Assembly: GCA_019310525.1 (NCBI GenBank)
Contig: JAFDEE010000034.1
Coordinates: forward strand, 1 to 64,000
DNA from: Deltaproteobacteria bacterium
GTDB taxonomy: Bacteria > Desulfobacterota > DSM-4660 > Desulfatiglandales > HGW-15
DNA: 64,000 nt
Direction of reading: 5' to 3'
Part shown: in pieces, positions 51,352-60,137 of the stretch
How the letters are laid out: every line of letters starts with the position of its first letter
Position numbering within the stretch: position 1 is the stretch's first letter
Notes under the pieces: generated by a model
The model's database searches: none
What the model was told of the DNA's origin: nothing
Seen by the model: only the letters and a program-made list of their open reading frames with translations
Position numbers and translations under genes: made by a program

Positions 51352-52584
51352 ATGAAAAAGATCGTAATCCTTGGTTCGGGTGCTGGCGGCACTATGGTTG
51401 CCGCAAAGTTGCAACAACAGCTCGATGAAAATCAATGGCAGATCCAGGTCATCGACAATGACGAGATGCACCACTACCAGCCCGGGTGGTTGTTCATCCC
51501 CTTCGGCGTTTATACCCCGAGGGACTGCGTAAAACCAAAGCGGGAATTCATTCCTGAAGGCGTCCAATTCGTGTTGGATGAAGTAGTGGCCGTTGACCCG
51601 GTCAAGCGAACCGTAACCGGGAAAAAGGGCAACTACGACTACGATTGGCTGGTCATCGCCTCGGGCTGCCGTACAGTTCCGGAAGAGGTTGATGGCATGA
51701 TGGATGGTTGGCGAAAAGATATTTTTGATTTTTATACTTTGGAGGGCGCCATTGAACTCCAAAAAAAGCTGAAATATTTTGAATCCGGCCGTATCGTCCT
51801 CAACATCGCCGAAATGCCCTTCAAATGCCCGGTCGCTCCCATTGAATTTATCTTTATGGCCGATTGGTACTTCACGATAAAGGGTGTGCGCCAAGATGTC
51901 GAGATTGAACTGGTCTCACCACTCGGGGACATATTTACCAAGCCTATGGCCGCCAAGACCTTCGGCAGCTTCGCGGAGCAAAAGGGGGTTCTGTTCACCG
52001 GCAATTTCGACTTGGCCCAGGTGAATCCCGGAGAGAAGACCATTGAGTCATATAAGGGAGACAAGGTGCCTTACGATCTCCTGGTCTCCATTCCACCCAA
52101 CTTTGGGGCCGCTTACGTTCAAAAATCCGAAATCGGCGATCCCATGGGATACGTGGACACCGACCATTACACGCTCAAGGCCAAGCAATATGACCGCATG
52201 TATGTGATCGGTGATGCGACCAACGTTCCTACTTCCAAGGCGGGTGCAGTAGCCCACTACGAATCGGACACCGTGGTGAACAACCTGTTGAGGGAAATCG
52301 ACGGCAAAGAACCCAAGCCCACTTTCGACGGCCATGCCACTTGCTTTATCTGCTCAGGGTATGAAAAAGCCCTATTGATCGACTTCAATTACGAGGTGGA
52401 GCCCCTCCCCGGCAAATTTCCGTTTCCGGGCCTGGGGCCATTCAATCTGCTGGGAGAGAGCGCCTTCAATTACTACGGCAAGATGATGTTTAAGTGGGTT
52501 TACTGGAACCTGATGCTCAAGGGATTGGAGCTGCCATTAGAACCGCAATTCACCATGGCAGGAAAGATGCGCCAGGTCTTTTGA
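51352..52584 (+). CDS. Sulfide:quinone oxidoreductase-like flavoprotein
   Basis: The 410-residue FAD-dependent oxidoreductase has the dinucleotide-binding start KKIVILGSGAGGTMVAAKL, and VIGDATNVPTSKAGAVAHYE near the flavin. Cysteine C159 in PFKCPVAPIEF corresponds to the redox cysteine of sulfide:quinone reductases; C106 and the pair C331/C334 (HATCFICSGYEK) may serve as the other(s). The hydrophobic C-terminus (ALLIDFNYEVEPLPGKFPFP and the KMMFKWVYWNLMLKG helices) would bind the membrane. It would oxidise sulfide, polysulfide or a related thiol and reduce quinone. GGGAGG precedes the start at 51352. The next gene encodes its usual DUF1641 partner. Confidence 0.85.
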   Translation: MKKIVILGSGAGGTMVAAKLQQQLDENQWQIQVIDNDEMHHYQPGWLFIPFGVYTPRDCVKPKREFIPEGVQFVLDEVVAVDPVKRTVTGKKGNYDYDWLVIASGCRTVPEEVDGMMDGWRKDIFDFYTLEGAIELQKKLKYFESGRIVLNIAEMPFKCPVAPIEFIFMADWYFTIKGVRQDVEIELVSPLGDIFTKPMAAKTFGSFAEQKGVLFTGNFDLAQVNPGEKTIESYKGDKVPYDLLVSIPPNFGAAYVQKSEIGDPMGYVDTDHYTLKAKQYDRMYVIGDATNVPTSKAGAVAHYESDTVVNNLLREIDGKEPKPTFDGHATCFICSGYEKALLIDFNYEVEPLPGKFPFPGLGPFNLLGESAFNYYGKMMFKWVYWNLMLKGLELPLEPQFTMAGKMRQVF

Positions 52585-52603
52585 GGGGAGGGAGGAGGGT
52601 ATC

Positions 52604-53299
52604 ATGAATCAAGAAGCTTTGATCTTGGAACGACTCGATCGGATCGAGGCCAAACTAACCCCCTTGCTGGAGGCTTCGGCCTCCATGCAGGAGCTTAAAA
52701 ACGACCTCACGCCCCTGGCCAATCATGCTGTCAAGAGCCTTATAGAAGAACTTCAGGAGGTGGAATCAAGCTTCCAGTTGGAGGACTTATTGGCACTGGG
52801 CAAGCAACTGTTGAGAAGCGTGCGACACCTGACTTACGCGCTACGCCAACTGGGCAATCTGATCGATTTCGTCACCACCTTGGAACCCCTGCTAAAATCC
52901 AGTGTGCCTCAGATCATCAATTACCTTGATGACCTGGAACAGAGGGGGGTGTTCCGCATTCTAAATGCTACGTTGGGTATCCGGGCCAAGATCGCCGCAG
53001 AATATACCCCGGAGGATATCGAACAGATCGGCGACGGCTTGGTGGCCCTGCTGGGTTTCGCGAAGAAACTGACCGATCCCCAAGCCAAGGCCTTTTTTGA
53101 GAGCATGATAGAAGTGCCGTGCAGCGTGGATCTTTCCAAAGCCAAATGCGTAAGCCCTATTGGATTGTTGTGGGGCGGATCCAAAAAAGAACTGAAAGAC
53201 GGTCTCGGTGTGTTGCTCGAATTGACCAAGGGTCTTGGAAAGCTTAAGGAAGCCAGCTCATCCGCCGCTACCAGGGAGGCACGCAGGATGGGAGAGTAA
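52604..53299 (+). CDS. DUF1641-like protein
   Basis: A 231-residue soluble, mainly helical protein. Its C-terminal part (GLLWGGSKKELKDGLGVLLELTKGLGKL) matches the DUF1641 pattern. Genes of this family often follow SQR-like or formate dehydrogenase genes, and this one starts 19 bases after the SQR-like gene behind GGGAGGAGGG. The role is unknown; an accessory or anchoring part is plausible. Two cysteines (VPCSVDLSKAKC) near residue 170-180 are a possible pair. Confidence 0.8.
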   Translation: MNQEALILERLDRIEAKLTPLLEASASMQELKNDLTPLANHAVKSLIEELQEVESSFQLEDLLALGKQLLRSVRHLTYALRQLGNLIDFVTTLEPLLKSSVPQIINYLDDLEQRGVFRILNATLGIRAKIAAEYTPEDIEQIGDGLVALLGFAKKLTDPQAKAFFESMIEVPCSVDLSKAKCVSPIGLLWGGSKKELKDGLGVLLELTKGLGKLKEASSSAATREARRMGE

Positions 53300-53379
53300 A
53301 ACCAGGCAGGCCAGGCTTGGAAGCCATGGGGCCTTCCGCCTTTGGAACATGCATGAACAACACAGGAGAGGAGGGAGCC

Positions 53380-53658
53380 ATGCAAAGGCAAATGGTCCAG
53401 TGTGAAGACGGCCGTCAAAGACAGGCCAGGGTTTACGGAATTCCCCGGGAAGAGGGCGTGTTTACAATATATCAGGCCGGAGTACGCGTAAAGGGAAAGC
53501 ATGTGACCGGTGAAGCCTGGTTCAACAGAAAAAGTGGAATCTGGTATTTCTTTTCCGCCCCTGATGGAAAAAACCCCCATCTTCTCCCCAGGCGATGTCC
53601 TAAACCCGAGTGCACCGAAACACGGATTCTTCGCTCCCCCAGTATCCGAACCTTTTAA
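53380..53658 (+). CDS. Small hypothetical protein of the SQR-like operon
   Basis: The 92-residue protein starts at ATG 53380 behind GAGGAGGGAG, which is better than the open start at 53317. It is basic, beta-rich by eye (VYGIPREEGVFTIYQAGVRV, EAWFNRKSGIWYFFSAP) and ends with a CPKPEC motif. I do not recognise it. Its position 80 bases after the DUF1641 gene on the same strand makes it the probable third gene of the operon. A hairpin at 53705-53751 follows. Confidence 0.65.
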   Translation: MQRQMVQCEDGRQRQARVYGIPREEGVFTIYQAGVRVKGKHVTGEAWFNRKSGIWYFFSAPDGKNPHLLPRRCPKPECTETRILRSPSIRTF

Positions 53659-53704
53659 CACAACCTAAGAGGGTAGCCCCCCTCTTTCCCTGAGGACCGT
53701 CCAA

Positions 53705-53751
53705 CAGGCTGTTGAAAAACGTAGCGAGCGCAGTAGCTTTTCAACAGCCTG
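53705..53751. repeat. Hairpin repeat between convergent genes
   Basis: Fourteen-base perfect arms CAGGCTGTTGAAAA and TTTTCAACAGCCTG enclose a 19-base loop (CGTAGCGAGCGCAGTAG inside). The same sequence, with longer arms and opposite orientation of the loop, occurs at 56231-56289. It separates the SQR-like operon from dtd and may act as a bidirectional terminator or as a dispersed REP-like unit. Confidence 0.65.
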
Positions 53752-53899
53752 CCAAAACCGTTACTCCTCCAGCGGCAAGAAGAGGGCGGCCTCAGGGCAC
53801 TTTGCAAGTATCCTTTTGGGGCCTGGAACGCAGCGTCACCAAAGGCTTTTGGAGAGGCACCGAAATCTTTCCCGCTGCAAACGACCGTTCCAAACCGAC

Positions 53900-54349
53900 T
53901 TAGAAGGCCTTGGAGCTGTCAAGGAGCAGGGTAACAGGCCCATCATTGACGAGGTGCACTTTCATCATAGCCTGGAACTCGCCAGTGGAGACCCTTAAGC
54001 CCATGCCGCGAAGCGCACCTATAAAACGTTCGTAAAGTACTTTTGCCTTCTCAGGAGAGGCGGCGCGGACAAAAGACGGTCGCCTGCCCTTTCGGCAGTC
54101 TCCCCAAAGAGTGAACTGGGAGACCACCAGGATTTCTCCCCCTGTTTCGGCGAGGGACACGTTCATGAGACCATGTTCATCAGGGAAGATCCTGAGATTA
54201 GCGATCTTCCTTGCAAGGTTTTCGCCGTCCTTTTCGTCGTCTTCCTCCCCAACGCCTAGAAAGACCAGGAGTCCAGTCCCGATTTCACCGATCACCCGGT
54301 CCTCCACGAGCACTCTCGCCTCCTCAACTCTTTGAACAACAGCCCGCAT
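53900..54349 (-). CDS. dtd: D-aminoacyl-tRNA deacylase
   Basis: A 149-residue Dtd. The canonical [13 protein letters not shown] start is at 54349, ten codons inside the open frame. The active-site pieces are present: [20 protein letters not shown] with the SQxT-type motif, and [12 protein letters not shown] with the cross-subunit GP motif. It hydrolyses D-amino acids and glycine mischarged on tRNA. It is on the minus strand, apparently alone. Length and motifs are complete, so function is secure. GGATGCGGGC precedes the start, without a strong Shine-Dalgarno. Confidence 0.95.
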   Translation of the reverse strand: MRAVVQRVEEARVLVEDRVIGEIGTGLLVFLGVGEEDDEKDGENLARKIANLRIFPDEHGLMNVSLAETGGEILVVSQFTLWGDCRKGRRPSFVRAASPEKAKVLYERFIGALRGMGLRVSTGEFQAMMKVHLVNDGPVTLLLDSSKAF

Positions 54350-54435
54350 CCGATCCTCCGAAAAACCATAACCCCGCACCTGATTGTGGCTCGGCCGGAC
54401 CCGCCATCCGGGGCGGCATGCCTCACGTTCTATCT

Positions 54436-54634
54436 AGTGTCCATCCATAAATGAGAAAATTTGTGCAAGGTCAAGGAAGGCGAAAATTTTAACCGCAGGA
54501 ATACCTTGAAGTATTTCGAGGATTAAAATTTGTCCGCGCTGCGCTTGGACTCCCCACCCTTCGGGCGGGTCCCCGGTTTGAGCCTGACGCAGAGATTGCG
54601 GAAATTGGCCATTTATGGATTTATGGATGGACAC
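54436..54634. repeat. Type A modular miniature element
   Basis: Left end AGTGTCCATCCATAAATG; right end TTTATGGATGGACAC, with an extra ATTTATGG tandem beside it. TATCT at 54431-54435 and 54635-54639 is a five-base target duplication. The core is complete. An extra GC-rich palindrome (TCCGCGCTGCGCTTGGAC, CACCCTTCGGGCGGG) is inserted in the right half, near GAGCCTGACGCAGAGAT. Confidence 0.88.
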
Positions 54635-54879
54635 TATCTACGGGATCCCGCGCTGATGGGATTATTGCATAAGATCCCTTTTTATTCAAACCTGTCTTAC
54701 CCCTTACCTTCCAAGGGGAGCCTTTCAGTCCAATGATCCAAATGATCCATTCTGAGCCCAGAGAATTTCATCTGGGAAACCTTCAAAGGCTGTCCATTAA
54801 AACCGGGATAGGTTACAATGGTTGTCCGTCTATTAAGAAGTCCCTAACGAAAGGGGGAAACCTTTCATCCATATTCCAA

Positions 54880-56244
54880 ATGCAAGGTACTTTACTCCTC
54901 ATAAACCCCTGGATTTACGACTTTGCAGCATACGACCTGTGGTCGAAGCCTTTAGGGCTTCTCACCTTGGCCGCCGGGCTGAGGCGACAAGGATATTCGA
55001 TCCGTTTCCTGGACTGCATGGATGTCTATCACCCCCTGATGTACCGGGAATCCTCCCTCCGTCACCCGGTCCGGAGGGCATACGGAACAGGGAAGTTCTG
55101 GAGGGAAAGGGTCCCCCACCCCTCACCCCTCCAAAGGGTTCCCAGGCCTTACAGCCGTTATGGAATCCGAAAGGAGGTCTTTCTCAGGGAACTGGGAGAG
55201 CACCCCCCGCCAGCGGCCGTACTGGTCACCTCCCTCATGACTTACTGGTACCCTGGTGTCCAGGAAGTGATCAATCTGGTGAAAACCAATCTCCCGGGGG
55301 TTCCGGTGATCCTCGGGGGAATCTATGCCACACTTTGCAGGGATCATGCACTGGAGCATTCAGGGGCCGACCATCTCATCCCGGGTGCGGGAAAGCGAGC
55401 CTTCGAGGAGCTGCTGGCACTTTTAAGGAAGCTGGGGATCCCGGAAGGGGAAAGTTTTAACGAGGCTCCGGGATTTCTGGTTCCGGCCTTTGATCTGATG
55501 CGCAGGTTGGATTATGTCTGTCTTTCCACTTCCTCAGGTTGTCCTTACCATTGTCAGTATTGTGCGAGCGGATATCTCCAACCCCTGTTCCTGGAGCGGG
55601 ACCGGGACGAGATCCTGGAGGAGATCCTATACTGGCACCGAGACTTCGGCGTCCGGGACTTTGCCTTTTATGACGATGCCTTGCTCGTCCACGCCGAAAA
55701 CCGCATGATACCGATCATGGAAGACCTGGTCAGAATGGGACTGAAGATCAGGTTTCACACCCCCAACGCCCTTCATGTCAGGGAAATAACGGGTGAGATC
55801 GCAAGGCTCATGATCAGGTCCGGATTCAGGACTATCCGCCTCGGGCTGGAAACCTCGGATATGGAATTGCAAGATCGATTGGGCGGGAAGGTATCCCAGG
55901 GTGAATTCGAGAGGGCCACAGGCCACCTTCATCGGGCCGGTTACGAAAAAAAGGACATCGGAGCTTACATCCTTGCGGGCCTGCCCGGCCAGTCCGTTGA
56001 ATCGGTCATAGACACCATCCGATTCGTGGACAGTGCAGGGGCCATGCCTTACCTCGCCGAATATTCACCCATCCCACACACGGCCCTGTGGGAGGATGCC
56101 TTGAACCAATCGGAGTATGACCTGGCCGGGGAACCCCTTTACCACAACAACACGCTCTGGCCCTGCTGGGATTCGAATCAAAGGGAAAGGGTCCCGGAAT
56201 TGAAGGGGCTGGTCAGGGAAATACGGCATCTAACAGGTTGTTGA
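54880..56244 (+). CDS. Radical SAM protein with N-terminal B12-binding-type domain
   Basis: The protein (454 residues from 54880) has an N-terminal Rossmann-like region of the B12-binding radical SAM class (LLLINPWIYDFAAYDLWSKP, SIRFLDCMDVYHP) and the radical SAM cluster motif CPYHCQYC within STSSGCPYHCQYCASGYLQP. The middle RFHTPNALHVREITGEIARL and ETSDMELQDRLGGKVSQGEF are typical of the Elp3-like fold. Product unknown. The start is uncertain; the frame opens at 54733 but there is no family sequence before 54880. The stop lies in the arm of the hairpin at 56231. Confidence 0.83.
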   Translation: MQGTLLLINPWIYDFAAYDLWSKPLGLLTLAAGLRRQGYSIRFLDCMDVYHPLMYRESSLRHPVRRAYGTGKFWRERVPHPSPLQRVPRPYSRYGIRKEVFLRELGEHPPPAAVLVTSLMTYWYPGVQEVINLVKTNLPGVPVILGGIYATLCRDHALEHSGADHLIPGAGKRAFEELLALLRKLGIPEGESFNEAPGFLVPAFDLMRRLDYVCLSTSSGCPYHCQYCASGYLQPLFLERDRDEILEEILYWHRDFGVRDFAFYDDALLVHAENRMIPIMEDLVRMGLKIRFHTPNALHVREITGEIARLMIRSGFRTIRLGLETSDMELQDRLGGKVSQGEFERATGHLHRAGYEKKDIGAYILAGLPGQSVESVIDTIRFVDSAGAMPYLAEYSPIPHTALWEDALNQSEYDLAGEPLYHNNTLWPCWDSNQRERVPELKGLVREIRHLTGC

Positions 56245-56289
56245 AAAACTACTGCGCTTGCTGATGCTACGTTTTTCAACAACCTGTTA
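56231..56289. repeat. Hairpin repeat overlapping a stop codon
   Basis: Nineteen-base perfect arms, TAACAGGTTGTTGAAAAAC (56231-56249) and its complement (56271-56289), with a 21-base loop TACTGCGCTTGCTGATGCTAC related to the copy at 53705 in opposite orientation. The TGA stop of the radical SAM gene is inside the left arm. It could terminate transcription of that gene. Confidence 0.75.
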
Positions 56290-56438
56290 AGGGGCTGATA
56301 TTCCATTTCGGGGAAAATCCCGATCTTGACGGTTAAGGATTTTCGAGGGTCTTACCTCCCTGCCCTTGGAATTCCGAGTAATGAGTGCCGGGATCAGACA
56401 AGGCGGGAGCCGAAGATTTCAGGCGGGGATTTGGGGCC

Positions 56439-57188
56439 TTACAACCTGTTGATCAAGCTTGCCGCATACCCGGCCCCGAAGCCGTTGTCGATGTTCACGA
56501 CCGTTACCCCGGCGGCACAGGAGTTGAGCATTCCCAGCAGGGCTGCAATCCCCCCAAGGCCTGCACCGTAGCCAATGCTTGTGGGAACTGCGATGACGGG
56601 CTTGTCCACCATTCCCCCCACCACACTGGGAAGCGCCCCTTCCATCCCCGCCACCACGATGAGTACCGCTGCAGCCGCAATCTTTTCCCGGTGAGCCAGG
56701 AGTCTGTGAAGCCCCGACACCCCTAAATCGTAGACGGTCTCCACCCTATTTCCCATGAATCGTGCTGTCAGGGCCGCCTCCTCGGCCACCGGTATATCGG
56801 AGGTTCCGGCGCTGATCACCAGGATCTCTCCCTTTCCCCGGTCCTCTACGGGGCGGTTTTCCAGCACAAGGACACGGGAGTTCTCGTGGTATGTGGCCTC
56901 CGGGTAGCGGGTTATGACCCTCTCAGCCTTTTCAGGAGCCAGCCGGGTGACCAAGATATTGTCTCCCTGCTCACACATCCCCTGCACGATTCCCAGGATC
57001 TCCTCAGCCGTTTTCCCTTCGCCGAAGATAACTTCGGAGGCTCCCCGGCGCAGGCCCCGATGGTGATCGATACAGGCGTAACCGAGATCCTCGAAGGGCA
57101 GCCCCCGGAGGCGTTCCATCGCCTCATCGATCCCGATCCGGCCCTTCCTGACATTCTCCAGCAGTTCCCGAACGGCCTTCTCTTCCAC
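56439..57188 (-). CDS. larB: Nickel pincer cofactor biosynthesis protein LarB
   Basis: The 249-residue protein has the LarB features: N-terminal VRELLENVRKGRIGIDEAME and YACIDHHRGLRRGASEVIFG, then the PurE-like carboxylase domain with VISAGTSDIPVAEEAALTAR, DLGVSGLHRLLAHREK, VVAGMEGALPSVVGGMVDKP and PTSIGYGAG. LarB carboxylates and hydrolyses nicotinic acid adenine dinucleotide in the first step of the nickel pincer cofactor. GTG at 57188 has GGGGAGGGGAGAG upstream. LarC and LarE are not in the window, so the pathway is incomplete here. Confidence 0.92.
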   Translation of the reverse strand: MEEKAVRELLENVRKGRIGIDEAMERLRGLPFEDLGYACIDHHRGLRRGASEVIFGEGKTAEEILGIVQGMCEQGDNILVTRLAPEKAERVITRYPEATYHENSRVLVLENRPVEDRGKGEILVISAGTSDIPVAEEAALTARFMGNRVETVYDLGVSGLHRLLAHREKIAAAAVLIVVAGMEGALPSVVGGMVDKPVIAVPTSIGYGAGLGGIAALLGMLNSCAAGVTVVNIDNGFGAGYAASLINRL

Positions 57189-57222
57189 CTCTCCCCTCCC
57201 CGAAACCTCCCGAGCGGCGGAA

Positions 57223-57705
57223 TCAGCCGCGAAGCTTCTTGACGAGTTCGGCCACCCGTCGTCCGAGCTTCCCGGCGTTCTCTTCTGTCCGGGCGTCCGG
57301 AGCGCCGACACATGCGACGCCGTAATGACCGGTAGCGGACATGGGATCACCAACGATCACCATCCCGTATATCAACAGGGCTTGAATGATGGACATGATG
57401 GTAGTCTCTTTCCCGCCCGAAGGATCTCCAGAAGTGGCGAAGGCGGCACCTACCTTGCCCTCCATTCTCTTACGGACCCCGACGAATTCATCGAAGACCT
57501 TTTTCAATTCAGCGGCCATGACCCCGAAATAGACGGGTGATCCGGCGATGACGCCCTCGGAGGCGAGAAAATCTTCCTGGGTTACCTCTGCCGCGCTCTT
57601 CAGGACGGGTTCAACGCCTTCAACCTCTCCGACCCCCTTTGCGATGGCCTCAGCCAGTTTCCGGGTGTTTCCACCCTTTGAATGATAGAGCACCAAGACT
57701 TGCAT
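57223..57705 (-). CDS. Flavodoxin-family NAD(P)H-dependent oxidoreductase
   Basis: A 160-residue flavodoxin-like protein with VLVLYHSKGGNTRKLAEAIA for FMN phosphate, GSPVYFGVMAAELKKVFDEF and AAFATSGDPSGGKETTIMSI. It resembles WrbA-type quinone reductases but lacks some of the WrbA-specific insert. CAAGGAGG precedes ATG at 57705. It is 34 bases upstream of larB in the same direction; co-transcription is likely. The substrate is unknown. Confidence 0.88.
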   Translation of the reverse strand: MQVLVLYHSKGGNTRKLAEAIAKGVGEVEGVEPVLKSAAEVTQEDFLASEGVIAGSPVYFGVMAAELKKVFDEFVGVRKRMEGKVGAAFATSGDPSGGKETTIMSIIQALLIYGMVIVGDPMSATGHYGVACVGAPDARTEENAGKLGRRVAELVKKLRG

Positions 57706-57794
57706 ACAAACACCTCCTTGAAGATTGGCTTTTTTCTGAAGGCGGCCCAAAGTGGACTTCCTCTTCTTGAGGATCTGCACCCAGAATAGCAGTC

Positions 57795-58151
57795 CTAAAG
57801 CAAGGTCCTTTCCTGGAGCGCCGTCATGGCCTTGAGGCTCGTATTGGTCACCTTGCTCAGGGCCCTTGAAAGATGGATTGCCGCTTCGTGGCCTACACCC
57901 GATTGGATCATGTTGTGGGCCCTTTCAATATGATTCCCGATTTCCTCCCAGGAATCGCCTCCCACAATGTTTCTGGCAGGGCCCAATTCGTTTTCGACAA
58001 ACCTTAGAAGGATGCTCAGGACCCTCTCCGCTCCCTTTCTCTCTGCAGGGGGCAATCCCTGAAGCAGCTCCAGGCTTTGAGAGATCCAGATAAGACCGGA
58101 CTTGATCTTTTCGCTCTGGGAAAAGGCCAAAATCGCCTGTCTTGTGTCCAC
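57795..58151 (-). CDS. Hypothetical helical protein
   Basis: The protein (118 residues from GTG 58151, with GGAGGGG upstream) is helical, with amphipathic segments SLELLQGLPPAERKGAERVL and IGNHIERAHNMIQSGVGHEA. It has no signal peptide, membrane helix or recognisable motif. I do not know the function. The open frame starts at 58214, but the upstream codons come from a remnant of the modular repeat (GGCCGGAGGCCTGTCCTTG and the AATTTTGTTC complement at about 58163-58196). Confidence 0.65.
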   Translation of the reverse strand: MDTRQAILAFSQSEKIKSGLIWISQSLELLQGLPPAERKGAERVLSILLRFVENELGPARNIVGGDSWEEIGNHIERAHNMIQSGVGHEAAIHLSRALSKVTNTSLKAMTALQERTLL

Positions 58152-58400
58152 GTTTTCCCCTCCAGGCCGGAGGCCTGTCCTTGAACAAAATTGCAGGATG
58201 TCCGAAATGCGCATTCTTACTGGGTGTGTGGCCCCAATACGCCCTTAGGACCATAGCCCAAGGTATTCGGCCCGTCAAGTCCCGGTGCGGGGGCATTCCT
58301 CACAGATGTTGACAAGGTGGCCCAATCTCCCTATTCTACCTCCCAAGTCGCAAGCAATGGAAATTCCCGCCATGACGGGGACGAATGCCGGAGGTTCACC

Positions 58401-59975
58401 ATGAAGGTTTGCAGCGTGTCCGAGATGAGGGATTTGGATCGGACGGCCATCGAGACATACGGAATCAAGGATGAACTGTTGATGGAGAACGCCGGTATCG
58501 GACTCTTTACCGTCATTCAGCAGAAGATGGAGGTCAGGAACGGGGAATTTTGCATATTCTGCGGTCTGGGTAATAATGGTGGAGACGGCTTCGTCATCGC
58601 CAGAAAGATCCATTCGAACGGCGGGAGGGCCAAGGTCTTGATCCTGGGCAGGCGGGACAAATTCAGGGGTTCGGCCAGATCGAACCTCGACATCCTTTCC
58701 AGGCTTCCCGTGGAAGTACGGGAAATCACATCCTCCGAATCCGTCCGGGAAGATCTCCGGCATTGTGATGCAGTAGTGGATGCCATCTTCGGAACCGGTC
58801 TTGCCAGGCCGGTAGAGGGCCTGTACCGGGAGGTCATTGAGCTGATCAATACCTGCGGTAAGACTGTGTTCAGCGTGGACATTCCATCGGGGATCAGCGG
58901 GGATACAGGCCAAGCACTGGGGACTGCGGTTAGGGCGGACTGCACGGTGACTTTCGGGCTTCCAAAGTACGGGAACATGCTTTTCCCCGGCTACGAACAC
59001 TGCGGGGAACTCTACGTGACCCATATCTCTTTTCCGCCCATCCTTTACGAGGATGATCGCCTCAAGGTGGAAATCAATCCCATTCCCGCACTTCCCACCA
59101 GGAAAAAGGACGGCCACAAGGGGAGTTTCGGCGACGTTCTTTTCATCGCCGGGGCCTCCGGCTATTTCGGGGCCCCTTACTTTGCGGCCCTCTCCTTCCT
59201 GAAGGCCGGCGGCGGATATTCACGGCTGGCGGCCCCCCGTTCAATAACCCCCTTCATCGCAAACAAGGGGAGTGAAATCGTGTTCGTGCCCCAGGAAGAG
59301 ACCAAGGCCGGAAGCCTGTCCCTTGAGAACGAGGCCGCCCTTGTGGAGCTTGCGGAAAAAATGGATATGGTGGTCCTGGGTCCCGGACTCTCCCTGGCGG
59401 AAGAGACCCGCCGACTTGCCGAAAATCTTGCCAGGGCGATCCCAAAACCGCTCCTTATCGATGGGGACGGCATTACGGCCCTCTGCGCGGACTTAGATAT
59501 CATCAAGAAAAGAGAACATCCCACCATCCTCACGCCCCACCTCGGGGAGATGTCCAGGATCACGGGCATGAAAATTCCCGAGGTGGATCGGAATAAAATC
59601 AGCATACTCAGGGAGACGGCCGGAAAACTCGGAGCGACCATTGTTCTGAAAGGAGCCCATTCTCTCGTGGGAAGTCCCGACGGGCGGGTCTTCATCAACA
59701 CCAGCGGCAACTCCGGCATGGCCACGGCCGGTTCGGGAGACGTTCTAACAGGTACAATCGCCGCCATGTTCGGTCTCGGCCTGCCCGTTCCGGAGGCTGT
59801 CAGGACCGGGGTATTCATTCACGGTCTTTCCGGTGACCTGGCCGCCCTGGAGAAGGGAGAGGACGGGATCACAGCCCAGGACATCCTGGACCATCTGCCT
59901 ATGGCATTAAAGACAGTGCGTGAAGGAATTTCCTCTCCTTTGAAGAAAAGATACGCGGGGGCGCGTATCATTTAG
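58401..59975 (+). CDS. nnr: Bifunctional NAD(P)HX epimerase/dehydratase
   Basis: The 524-residue enzyme has the YjeF N-terminal epimerase (residues about 1-215, FCGLGNNGGDGFVIARKIHS, FSVDIPSGISGDTGQALGTA) and the C-terminal ADP-dependent hydrate dehydratase (about 230-520) with KGSFGDVLFIAGASGYFGAP, LIDGDGITALCADLD and NSGMATAGSGDVLTGTIAAM. It repairs damaged NADH and NADPH hydrates. The start at 58401 follows GGAGG; the open frame from 58317 is not supported. The protein is complete. Confidence 0.95.
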   Translation: MKVCSVSEMRDLDRTAIETYGIKDELLMENAGIGLFTVIQQKMEVRNGEFCIFCGLGNNGGDGFVIARKIHSNGGRAKVLILGRRDKFRGSARSNLDILSRLPVEVREITSSESVREDLRHCDAVVDAIFGTGLARPVEGLYREVIELINTCGKTVFSVDIPSGISGDTGQALGTAVRADCTVTFGLPKYGNMLFPGYEHCGELYVTHISFPPILYEDDRLKVEINPIPALPTRKKDGHKGSFGDVLFIAGASGYFGAPYFAALSFLKAGGGYSRLAAPRSITPFIANKGSEIVFVPQEETKAGSLSLENEAALVELAEKMDMVVLGPGLSLAEETRRLAENLARAIPKPLLIDGDGITALCADLDIIKKREHPTILTPHLGEMSRITGMKIPEVDRNKISILRETAGKLGATIVLKGAHSLVGSPDGRVFINTSGNSGMATAGSGDVLTGTIAAMFGLGLPVPEAVRTGVFIHGLSGDLAALEKGEDGITAQDILDHLPMALKTVREGISSPLKKRYAGARII

Positions 59976-59993
59976 CTGTCATTGGATTGTGTT

Positions 59994-60137
59994 ATGACAA
60001 AAGAAAAATTGTTGGAAATCATCCAGAGCCTTTTGAATACGGATATCGATCTGGGTTTTCTTCTGAAATTGAAACAGAATGAACTCGAAGTGCTTGCGGC
60101 CTGCATCAGGGAACGGGTCGACCATTTCGAAGAGTAA
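59994..60137 (+). CDS. Short conserved-looking hypothetical protein (47 residues)
   Basis: The ORF begins ATGACAAAAGAAAAATTG and encodes a protein starting MTKEKLLEIIQSLLN and containing LGFLLKLKQNELEVLAACIR, a regular amphipathic helix pattern. It starts 19 bases after the Nnr stop, with only a weak TTGGA ribosome site. The helical periodicity suggests a real peptide. Function unknown. Confidence 0.5.
   Translation: MTKEKLLEIIQSLLNTDIDLGFLLKLKQNELEVLAACIRERVDHFEE

Noticed and set aside
7141-54634. Modular elements as integron attC sites
   Set aside because: They have no GTTRRRY core sites, are not tied to gene cassettes in one orientation, and show target duplications typical of transposition.
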